Source of the DNA: an uncultured Porphyromonadaceae bacterium
GTDB taxonomy: Bacteria; Bacteroidota; Bacteroidia; Bacteroidales; Muribaculaceae
NCBI GenBank assembly: GCA_947177605.1
Contig: CAMWUX010000015.1
Location: 1-11,482, forward strand
Direction of reading: 5' to 3'
DNA: 11,482 nucleotides
The translations under genes and the position numbers were made by a program. This document shows, piece by piece, positions 4,744 to 11,482 of this stretch. Position 1 is the first letter of the stretch. Every line of letters begins with the position of its first letter. The notes below the pieces were generated by a model. That model worked only from the letters and a program-made list of their open reading frames with translations, was not told the DNA's origin and did no database searches.

Positions 4744-7596
4744 TTATCTGTGGAGGAGGCGCCAGAGCTCGCGAACCCAGATTACGGCCGATGAGCCGAC
4801 CACTATGATCAGCAGATCTATAGCGCCGGAGGGATTGAAGTCCCATGATAGGGTGTGAAGCATCGGCTCTACATTGAAGAAGGTGTAAGCCACCTCGGTG
4901 ATGAAGAGCTGCCCCACCACGATTATCAGCACTATCGTCCAGAATGCACCGCTCATCTTCACCCGGAATACACTCCTGTGGGTATCGAAGCAGCGCGCGT
5001 CAAACATATACCAGAAGTGCGTCCATACGAATATCGAGAAGAGCAGCGTAGCCTCGTAGTCGCTCATAGGCGATAGCGCGCCGATATGGGCGTGAAGCAT
5101 CTGAGGGAGTGATGTGACTTCAGAGTGAGTAAACACCCAGTAGAAGCCGAGCGTGATCACGAAGAAAAGGATACCTACGCCAAACATTTCGCGGAGCATC
5201 GGACCCGTCAGTATGGAGGCGAATCGATTGCGTGGCTTCTCGCGCATCACCGATGCCGACGGCGGAAGCGACGAGAGCGCCATCGCGCCGAATGTGTCCA
5301 TGATAAGGTTGACCCAAAGCATCTGAGTGACCGTAAGCGGCGACTCGGCGGCCATAAATGAGCCGAACACCACCAGGAGAGAAGCGGCCACATTGACGGT
5401 GAGCTGAAAGAGCAGGAAGCGGCAGATATTCTTGTAGAGCGACCGCCCCCACATCACCGCGCGCCCGATCGAAGAGAAGGAATTGTCGATAATAGTGATG
5501 TCGGAAGCCTCCTTTGCCACCGATGTGCCGTCGCCCATCGACAGACCCACTTGTGCCGCCTTCAGCGCCGGAGCGTCGTTAGTACCGTCGCCTGTCACGG
5601 CCACCACCTCGCCTCGCTTCTGCAGCGCTTCCACAAGCCGCTTCTTATCCATCGGGCGGGCACGAGATATGATTTTCAGCGACTCTACGCGGTCTATGAG
5701 TTCGTCATCGGAAAGGGCGGCAAAATCCGTACCGGTGATTATATTGGCGTCCGAATCCCGACCATCGTTCCAAAGACCGATGCGGCGTCCGATCTCTTTG
5801 GCTGTGCCGGGGGTGTCGCCTGTCACGATTTTCACTTTTATCCCAGCATCTGTCACCTCTTTAACAGCGGCCGACACGTCATCCCTGACCGGATCGGATA
5901 TAGCTGCAACACCGATAAACTCAAGGCCGTCGGTATGCAGCACACCTTCCGCTACGGGCCTCTCTCCGGGAGCAAGCTCCTTGAAAGCAAAGCCGAGAGT
6001 GCGCATAGCGCGGTTTTGGTATTTGAGCAGTTGCGCGTCCAGCGTAGCGCGATCTACGGTAGCCTTAGCGCAGAGAGCGAATACTATTTCGGGCGCCCCC
6101 TTCACATATAGGATGCGGCGCCCGGTGGCCGAGTCCACCACCGTGGCCATATATTTCCGCTCGGTATTGAACGGCAGCTCATCGACCCTCTCAACTCCGG
6201 CTCGCAATTCATTATAGTCGTATCCGGCATCACGCAACCATAGCAGTAGCGCTCCCTCGGTCGGATTGCCGATCACCTGCACGCGATCGCCCGACAGATC
6301 GAGCTGTGCCGTAGTATTCACGGCTATACCCTCGCGGACTATCTCCTTGCTTACATCACCATACCAGCGGGTCTGCTCCACCTGCATCTGATTGCGGGTG
6401 AGAGTACCGGTCTTGTCGGTGCAGATCACCGTGGCCGCACCCATAGTCTCGCAGGCATGGAGTTTGCGCACAAGATTGTTGGCCTTTAGCATACGGCTCA
6501 TCGAGAAGGCCAGCGATAGGGTCACAGCCATCGGCAGACCTTCCGGCACCGACACCACGATAAGCGTCACGGCCACCATCAGTGTCTGCAGCGTATGGCT
6601 CAGCAGCCCCGACCAGGCCTGTGGATCAGCCCCCGGATTAAGCATCACAAACGCACCCGCCACCGTAGCGATAAACACGGCAAACGCACCGACGATAGTG
6701 GTCACGCAGGCCACCTTGCCCCAGTCCGGGAACTTCTTCATCACTATACGGAAGAATATAGCTATCGGAAGTATGATCATCCACGACTGCCAGTGGTTCC
6801 AGCCGAGATACTGCACCAGTTGAGCCGCAATGATCAGAGCGCCGCAGATATAGCTGGCTTTAGATATCAGTTGGGCGAGAGCATCAAGCTGCTCGTTGAG
6901 CGGAGTCTTCACCGAATCATCGATACGCGCCTGCTCAAATACCTTACCCATCTCCGTAGCGTCGCCCACGAGTGTGACGCGCATTATCCCGTGACCATCC
7001 ATCACTTTGGTGCCCCGCATCACTGCGTCGGATGGATAAGTGGCGTCAGGATCGAATTGGGTCGGATCGGTAGTCTTATGGCATAGCGGCTCGCCGGTAA
7101 GCGACGACTCGTCGACGCTTAGTGTCACAGCCTCGATAAGTTGACCATCGGCCGGAATCTCGCATCCCTGAGTGAGATACACGATGTCGCCCACCACCAC
7201 GTCGCGACGCGGAATTGTGGTCACTGCCCCATCACGCACCACCTCTACCGGCTCATCGTCGTTGACACGGTTGAGTATGGCGAATGCCTTGTTGGCCTTC
7301 TGCTCGAAAATAAATGCAAGCCCCGTAGCGAGAAGTATTGCCACAAAAATACCTATAGGCTCGAAAAACACAGTCCAGCCATGGCCGAGGCCGAAATATT
7401 CGTAGAAAGCGATTCCTACCGACAGCGCACCGGCCACGAGAAGTATCAGTATAAGAGGATCGGAAAACTTCAGTAGAAATTCTTTCCACCATGGAGCACG
7501 CTCCGGTTCCTTCAATACGTTAGCCCCATATCGCAGGCGGCTCTCGGCAGCCTGCTGTGTTGTCAGCCCTGCGGCTGCACCTGTTTCCGACGTCAT
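4744..7596 (-). CDS. PMCA-type calcium-translocating P-type ATPase
   Basis: This inner-membrane pump (950 residues) uses ATP to export Ca2+ from the cytoplasm. In order: M1 near 46-66 and M2 near 77-97; actuator-domain TGEP at 167-170; PEGL at 351-354 in M4; DKTGT at 394-398 with phosphorylated Asp394; KGAPE at 499-503 in the nucleotide-binding domain; TGD at 592-594; TGDGTNDAP at 668-676; and M5-M10 from about 726 to 943. Ion-site residues fit plasma-membrane Ca2+ pumps: PEGL in M4, Asn735 in M5 and VNLIMDT (Asn763, Asp767) in M6, which implies one Ca2+ site. The stretch between M3 and M4 is longer than usual and seems to hold two extra hydrophobic segments. No long C-terminal regulatory tail is present. 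The start is chosen by a -7-like element about 30 bases upstream. Other cations are possible but less likely. Confidence 0.93.
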   Translation of the reverse strand: MTSETGAAAGLTTQQAAESRLRYGANVLKEPERAPWWKEFLLKFSDPLILILLVAGALSVGIAFYEYFGLGHGWTVFFEPIGIFVAILLATGLAFIFEQKANKAFAILNRVNDDEPVEVVRDGAVTTIPRRDVVVGDIVYLTQGCEIPADGQLIEAVTLSVDESSLTGEPLCHKTTDPTQFDPDATYPSDAVMRGTKVMDGHGIMRVTLVGDATEMGKVFEQARIDDSVKTPLNEQLDALAQLISKASYICGALIIAAQLVQYLGWNHWQSWMIILPIAIFFRIVMKKFPDWGKVACVTTIVGAFAVFIATVAGAFVMLNPGADPQAWSGLLSHTLQTLMVAVTLIVVSVPEGLPMAVTLSLAFSMSRMLKANNLVRKLHACETMGAATVICTDKTGTLTRNQMQVEQTRWYGDVSKEIVREGIAVNTTAQLDLSGDRVQVIGNPTEGALLLWLRDAGYDYNELRAGVERVDELPFNTERKYMATVVDSATGRRILYVKGAPEIVFALCAKATVDRATLDAQLLKYQNRAMRTLGFAFKELAPGERPVAEGVLHTDGLEFIGVAAISDPVRDDVSAAVKEVTDAGIKVKIVTGDTPGTAKEIGRRIGLWNDGRDSDANIITGTDFAALSDDELIDRVESLKIISRARPMDKKRLVEALQKRGEVVAVTGDGTNDAPALKAAQVGLSMGDGTSVAKEASDITIIDNSFSSIGRAVMWGRSLYKNICRFLLFQLTVNVAASLLVVFGSFMAAESPLTVTQMLWVNLIMDTFGAMALSSLPPSASVMREKPRNRFASILTGPMLREMFGVGILFFVITLGFYWVFTHSEVTSLPQMLHAHIGALSPMSDYEATLLFSIFVWTHFWYMFDARCFDTHRSVFRVKMSGAFWTIVLIIVVGQLFITEVAYTFFNVEPMLHTLSWDFNPSGAIDLLIIVVGSSAVIWVRELWRLLHR

Positions 7597-7624
7597 GATT
7601 ATGCGCTATTATATATAATGAGTG

Positions 7625-7632
7625 CAAATATA
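7625..7632 (-). promoter_or_regulatory. -7-like promoter element of the calcium pump gene
   Basis: The minus strand reads TATATTTG, matching TAnnTTTG. Transcription would begin near 7618, giving a leader of about 20 bases before the ATG at 7596. A TTTG lies upstream but only 14 bases away instead of about 20, so the -33 half is uncertain. The rest of the 122-bp divergent gap to the porin holds no other feature that I can support, and no plus-strand element matching the consensus was found for the porin. Confidence 0.5.
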
Positions 7633-7718
7633 CGCATATTCCATCACAAACGGATGTATCGGCACAAAACACTTCACCCCGATTTGGTGTTGTTATTGCA
7701 TATATCAACTATTTATTC

Positions 7719-9047
7719 ATGTGCATTATGTCAATTTTCCGAACTTTCGCATCCATTTCGCTGCTGATAGCCACCGCAATCGGAGCATCCGCAGAAGACC
7801 TCATCGATCAGCAGACCCGGGCCGCCATCGAGAGCCACAAACTCGTATATCTCGACGGCAAGGGCGACTCGCTCGAGCAGCGCCGCGACATCGATTCGAT
7901 GCGTCGCGTGGTGAGCAAATTCTTCTATGATCAGTTTCAGCACTTCCTCGATCCCGCCGCCCCCTACTTTATGCTTATGAGTAAGGATGCCGGTCTGTCG
8001 CTCGGTATCGGCGGCGCAGTGAGGATGCGCGCATACTACGACTGGGGCGGTTCGCCCAACAATGCCGGCTTCTCGCCGATGCTCCTGCCGATGACTGCTG
8101 ACCCCACAAGTCGCCGTAGCCTCAACGCCACGCCCTCGGGTACTTGCTTCTTTGTGCGACTAATCGGACAGAATGATGTGATCGGCGAATATCAGCTCTA
8201 TGTCGAGACCGACTTCACCGGCTATCAGGGACGCGATCTGAAACTTAAGAAAGCGTATGCTATGGTGCGCGACTTTACAGTAGGCTACGCCACCTCAACT
8301 TTTGCCGATCCCGCGGCCGAGCCGGCTATGGTCGACGCCGCCGGCCCCAACAACAAGGTCGGTCCCACCTCCGTGCTCGTGCGCTATATGCCTACGATCA
8401 AAGACCGCTGGGTAGTAGCCGTATCGGCCGAATTACCTTCGACTGCCGCCGACGTTGACAACACCAATAATGCCAAGGTCCGCGACTATCTCCCCGACTT
8501 CGCTGCCTTCGCCCAATATCAGTGGAGCGAGAGCCAGCATGTGCGTCTGTCGGGTATGGTACGCACCCTTCCATACCGCAATCTCCTCACCAAAATCAAC
8601 CACAACGTAGTAGGCTGGGGATTGCAGCTCAGCGCCGTGTGTCACCCCACATCTCACCTCACCACCTATCTCACTGCCAACTACGGCCACGGCTACGGCT
8701 CTATGGGCGGTGACCTGCAGCTTGGCAACTACGACCTTATCAGCGTGTCGCCCGACGCCGGGCAGATGTATGCTCCCGCATCGTGGGGATGGTGCGCAGG
8801 CCTACAGTACAACTTCAAGCCCAATCTCTTCATGACCCTCATCGGTAGCCAGACACGGTTCGCCCCCTCGCATACCGTCTCCCCCGACACTTATAAGACC
8901 GGATTGCTCGGTGCCGCCAACCTATTCTGGCTCATAACACCTCGCCTCACCACCGGCCTCGAATTCTGCCTCGGCCACCGCCTCGACTTCTCCGGCGACA
9001 AACACACCAGCTACCGTATGGGAGCCATGTGCATGTTCTCCTTCTGA
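7719..9047 (+). CDS. DcaP-like outer-membrane porin
   Basis: This 442-residue protein is a predicted trimeric beta-barrel that lets small solutes cross the outer membrane. A signal peptide covers residues 1-25 (hydrophobic ASISLLIATAIG, then cleavage after ASA). Residues 27-77 are charged and probably helical, like the periplasmic helical segment at the start of DcaP porins. The barrel follows from about 90 as alternating amphipathic strands. Segments such as LGIGGAVRMRAYYD (94-107), GEYQLYVETDF (156-166), VGYATSTFADPAA (188-200) and AGPNN (208-212) resemble the DcaP family as I know it. The chain ends in MFSF, a C-terminal aromatic typical of barrel proteins. Met4 (ATG at 7728) is an equally plausible start and gives a more compact signal peptide. 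The gene is followed by a strong hairpin. The substrate is unknown: Acinetobacter DcaP takes up small anionic compounds, which need not apply here. Confidence 0.75.
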   Translation: MCIMSIFRTFASISLLIATAIGASAEDLIDQQTRAAIESHKLVYLDGKGDSLEQRRDIDSMRRVVSKFFYDQFQHFLDPAAPYFMLMSKDAGLSLGIGGAVRMRAYYDWGGSPNNAGFSPMLLPMTADPTSRRSLNATPSGTCFFVRLIGQNDVIGEYQLYVETDFTGYQGRDLKLKKAYAMVRDFTVGYATSTFADPAAEPAMVDAAGPNNKVGPTSVLVRYMPTIKDRWVVAVSAELPSTAADVDNTNNAKVRDYLPDFAAFAQYQWSESQHVRLSGMVRTLPYRNLLTKINHNVVGWGLQLSAVCHPTSHLTTYLTANYGHGYGSMGGDLQLGNYDLISVSPDAGQMYAPASWGWCAGLQYNFKPNLFMTLIGSQTRFAPSHTVSPDTYKTGLLGAANLFWLITPRLTTGLEFCLGHRLDFSGDKHTSYRMGAMCMFSF

Positions 9048-9075
9048 TTCCCCAAAAGCAACAATATATAAAAGC

Positions 9076-9106
9076 GATAAGGGTTGTCTCTCCGACAACC
9101 CTTATC
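9076..9106. terminator. Rho-independent terminator, bidirectional
   Basis: GATAAGGGTTGTC (9076-9088) and GACAACCCTTATC (9094-9106) form a perfect 13-bp stem with the loop TCTCC. It begins 28 bases after the porin stop. The plus-strand tail is TATGTTTCATC. The minus-strand tail, CGCTTTTATATATTG, is richer in U. It can therefore end both the porin RNA and any minus-strand RNA that runs past the histidine kinase stop at 9304. Confidence 0.85.
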
Positions 9107-9303
9107 TATGTTTCATCAAAAAATGTCTCCTAATTACTATTCTGCAAAAATTTCGATTGGTATAGATATTTTATGATATGATCTATATGGTTTACTACCT
9201 AAACGAGGCTTTATTATTACAACGGCAAAGTTAAGCGATAGATTGCACTAACGTGTGACGATGTAGTTACAATGCAAACACAAAGGTGTACGCCACCTCG
9301 AAA
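9107..9303. other. Intergenic AT-rich region without a recognisable gene
   Basis: About 200 AT-rich bases separate the porin terminator from the histidine kinase stop. I see no coding frame worth reporting. The only notable signal is TAACTTTG on the minus strand at 9233-9226, listed separately. The stretch would be the 3' untranslated region of the histidine kinase RNA if that RNA runs to the hairpin at 9076-9106. Confidence 0.6.
9226..9233 (-). promoter_or_regulatory. -7-like element (TAACTTTG) with no gene behind it
   Basis: The minus strand reads TAACTTTGCCG, matching the -7 consensus. The nearest terminator in that direction is the hairpin at 9076-9106, so a transcript of roughly 120-150 bases could be made. 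No -33 TTTG is present at the usual spacing and no open frame follows, so this may be chance. Confidence 0.25.
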
Positions 9304-10788
9304 TTAGGATAGTTTAACATTTTTATACTTTTTCAGCGTGAAGATGAACTCCAGACCGCCGTTGCTTCGGTTGTGAGCCGACAGCACACCACCCATAGCT
9401 TCGATGGTATTTTTCACGATAGGCAGGCCGAGCCCCGTTCCACCGGTCTTGCGCGAGCGTCCGCTGTCGACACGGAAGAAGCGGTCGAAGAGGTGGGGAA
9501 GGTTGGCCGGATCCACACCGCGGCCGTTGTCCCAGAACGCAAATGTATAGAACTGCTCCGACTCGGCGATAAGGCGGATACCCATCTCCGTGCCTTGCGA
9601 GTGCAGCACAGCGTTTTTGGCCAGATTGGTGATGGCTCCGGAGAGCAGACCTTCATTGCCGAGCACCTCGCAGTCGAGCGGTATCTCGTATTCAAACGTC
9701 ATTGACTGGTTGATTTGACTTGATTCAAAGTCGTTCTGTACGTTGTAGACCAGATCATGGAAGTCAACGGCACGCATCGGTATATTGCCGCTGCCGTCCT
9801 CAAGACGGGTCATAGTCGACACGTCGTTGAGCAGGTTACAGAGTCGATCCACATTATCGGAAGCACGCTTGAGGAAGTACGAGCGAGTGGCCTCGTCCAT
9901 CTCCGGCGAACTGATCACGGTGTCGAGATAGCCTTTGATTACGCCTACCGGAGTCTTGATCTCGTGATTGATATTATTGGTGAGCTGGCGCTTGATGCGT
10001 GCCTTCTCTTCAATGGCATGCACAGCCACGTCGTGCTCTCGGCGGCTCTTGGAGAGCGAATCGCCACGCTCGCGGTAGAGTTTCACGATCTCACGCGATA
10101 TATCGCCCAATTCATTGTGAGGGAATTGAGATATGTCGACCTGACCGTTGCCCGACGAAGCGCGCAGCGCAAAGTCGCGCAGCAGACGGATAGCCGACGC
10201 TATTCGAGCCACGAGGAAGTAGGTGACGCCGGTGGTGATCAGCAGAAGCAGTATCAGCACAGTCCAGAATCCGGCATCAGCCACACGCAGCGACTTAAGC
10301 AGCACGCGGTTGAGATCCAGCATTATGAAGATACGCAGCGGATCGGACATCTCGGTAGCCTTCGCATATCCGAAGTAGGTATCGTCGTCGAGCCACACGA
10401 AGTCAGAGCCGATAGGGAGCTTGCGCATGGCATTGTTGATGGTAGCGCGGTCGATGAGTTTGCCGAGGAAAAGTTCGGGAGCCTCATTGTTGTTCCACTC
10501 CTTTTCGGTGTAGAGGGTCATACGCACACCCTCATACCGGGAGTCCTCGAAGAAGAGAGCAAGGGATTTGAGAAACTCTTCCATCTCCTCCTTGTCGTAG
10601 CCCTGCTGATGAGCCTTGAGCACCGACGCGGACATCACGTTGAGATGACTTTCGATCATCTCACGCCGATACTTGCTCTCATGGTCATATTGCTGCCACA
10701 TGAGGAAAGCGATGATGCACCAGAGCATCACCACTATCGGCACAAGCATGCGCCACTGGAAACTACTATACCGTTTCTTTAAAGCCAT
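9304..10788 (-). CDS. Two-component sensor histidine kinase
   Basis: This inner-membrane kinase (494 residues) autophosphorylates on a histidine and passes the phosphate to the adjacent response regulator. Membrane helices at about 13-31 and 173-196 bracket a periplasmic domain of about 140 residues that I cannot assign to a family. A HAMP-like linker (about 197-248) leads to the dimerisation helix with NHEIKTP at 274-280 and phosphoacceptor His275. The ATP-binding domain has the N box NLAKNAVLH (388-396), DNGRG at 420-424, the F-box motif LFDRFF at 433-438 and GGTGLGL at 449-455. All catalytic boxes are present. The gene start lies inside the end of the regulator gene, overlapping it by 23 bases, which indicates one mRNA and coupled translation. 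The signal is unknown. A generic PhoR/ResE-like layout is the closest description. Confidence 0.94.
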   Translation of the reverse strand: MALKKRYSSFQWRMLVPIVVMLWCIIAFLMWQQYDHESKYRREMIESHLNVMSASVLKAHQQGYDKEEMEEFLKSLALFFEDSRYEGVRMTLYTEKEWNNNEAPELFLGKLIDRATINNAMRKLPIGSDFVWLDDDTYFGYAKATEMSDPLRIFIMLDLNRVLLKSLRVADAGFWTVLILLLLITTGVTYFLVARIASAIRLLRDFALRASSGNGQVDISQFPHNELGDISREIVKLYRERGDSLSKSRREHDVAVHAIEEKARIKRQLTNNINHEIKTPVGVIKGYLDTVISSPEMDEATRSYFLKRASDNVDRLCNLLNDVSTMTRLEDGSGNIPMRAVDFHDLVYNVQNDFESSQINQSMTFEYEIPLDCEVLGNEGLLSGAITNLAKNAVLHSQGTEMGIRLIAESEQFYTFAFWDNGRGVDPANLPHLFDRFFRVDSGRSRKTGGTGLGLPIVKNTIEAMGGVLSAHNRSNGGLEFIFTLKKYKNVKLS

Positions 10789-11476
10789 ATCCGAAACCCA
10801 GTCGGGTCACGATATTATTTCCGTAAGGACCGATTTTCTTACGCAGACGTGCAATATTAGTGTCGATGGTGCGGTTGGTCACCACCACATCATTGTCCCA
10901 TACCTGCTTGATGATTTCCTCACGCGAGTAGATGCGGTTGCGGTGGGTGAGGAAGAAGAGCAGGATATCGAATTCAGTACGGGTAAGCCCCATATCCTCG
11001 CCATCGAGAAGGGCGAGTTTGTCGTTGCGGTCGATACGCAGTCCCTGAAATATGATGTCACTCTCATATATACCCTGACGCGAGGGATTCTCTTCCTGAC
11101 GGTGAGCCTGACTGCGGCGCAGCACTGCGCGCACGCGAGCGAGTACTTCAGATACCACGAAGGGCTTGGTGATATAGTCGTCGGCGCCGATGTTGAGACC
11201 CGTCACCGTATCATCCTCGCCGTTGAGTGCCGAACAGAATATGATGGGGGTCTCCTCCACGGGAGCCATGTTGCGCACGCGCTTTGCAAAATCGAAGCCG
11301 CTAAGGCGCTCCATCATGATGTCGACTATAAACAGCGAGTAGGGGGTGAGATCCATCTCAAGTGCGCTTTCGGCGCTATAGGCCGTATCGACCTGGTAGC
11401 CTTCGCGCTGAAGATTGAATTTCAGAATCTCACACAGGGCTTCTTCGTCGTCTATAACAAGTATTCTTGTGCTCAT
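10766..11476 (-). CDS. OmpR/PhoB-family response regulator
   Basis: This cytoplasmic transcription factor (236 residues) is the partner of the overlapping kinase. The receiver domain (about 4-118) has the acidic pair Asp9/Asp10, phosphoacceptor Asp52 in VDIMM, Ser82 in FCSA and the conserved Lys104 in TKPF, so phosphorylation should work. The winged-helix DNA-binding domain (about 135-234) shows the family pattern: LTRTEFDILLFF at 164-175, SREEIIKQVW at 184-193, the recognition helix region NRTIDTNIARLRKKIG at 201-216 and VTRLGFGYGF at 223-232. The start at 11476 gives an ordinary N-terminus (MSTRILVIDDEE). Only six bases lie upstream in this window, so its promoter and any earlier operon members are out of view. 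Target genes are unknown. Confidence 0.94.
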   Translation of the reverse strand: MSTRILVIDDEEALCEILKFNLQREGYQVDTAYSAESALEMDLTPYSLFIVDIMMERLSGFDFAKRVRNMAPVEETPIIFCSALNGEDDTVTGLNIGADDYITKPFVVSEVLARVRAVLRRSQAHRQEENPSRQGIYESDIIFQGLRIDRNDKLALLDGEDMGLTRTEFDILLFFLTHRNRIYSREEIIKQVWDNDVVVTNRTIDTNIARLRKKIGPYGNNIVTRLGFGYGFKETV

Positions 11477-11482
11477 ATGATA

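Noticed and set aside
9112..9140. Tiny minus-strand frame (ATG-AAA-CAT-AGA-TAA) preceded by AGGAG
   Set aside because: Four codons running into the terminator stem. Shine-Dalgarno sequences are not a useful signal in this phylum, so this is taken as chance.
9757..10782. Open frame of 341 codons on the plus strand
   Set aside because: It is antisense to the histidine kinase, which has all its family motifs. The frame itself has none.

Overview
This looks like chromosomal DNA from a gut-type member of the order Bacteroidales, plausibly near Muribaculaceae. The protein sequences resemble that group, most gene starts lack a clear Shine-Dalgarno sequence, and intergenic regions carry the Bacteroidetes -7 promoter element TAnnTTTG. 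The lineage is inferred from sequence feel, not from a search. No rRNA, tRNA, CRISPR array or intact mobile element was seen.

Layout. Positions 1-63 are open to a stop and may be the tail of a plus-strand gene that enters from outside. A strong hairpin follows (87-116), placed between it and the converging slyD. The minus-strand block 147-2455 reads lpxB, then a low-molecular-weight tyrosine phosphatase (ATGA overlap with lpxB), then slyD. Divergent from lpxB across 98 bp is an MsbA-like ABC exporter (2554-4389, plus). The space between this exporter and the converging calcium pump holds a decayed N-terminal fragment of a RhuM-family gene with a promoter-like element still in front of it. The calcium pump (4744-7596, minus) is a PMCA-type P-type ATPase. 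Divergent from it is a DcaP-like outer-membrane porin (7719-9047, plus), which ends in a perfect-stem hairpin. A two-component system follows on the minus strand: an OmpR/PhoB-type response regulator (10766-11476) overlapping its sensor histidine kinase (9304-10788).

How the genes work together. Most of the window is envelope biology. LpxB makes the lipid A disaccharide, and the neighbouring exporter is well placed to flip lipid A core across the inner membrane. The calcium pump exports Ca2+ from the cytoplasm, and the porin lets small solutes through the outer membrane. The two-component pair senses an unknown periplasmic or membrane signal. Its targets cannot be read from this window.

No clearly new multi-gene system is visible. 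The observations most worth checking are the RhuM relic and its surviving promoter-like element, an apparent extra pair of hydrophobic segments between M3 and M4 of the calcium pump, a possibly leaderless lpxB start, a 12-bp in-frame tandem repeat in the metal-binding tail of SlyD, and a promoter-like element with no gene behind it near 9226.
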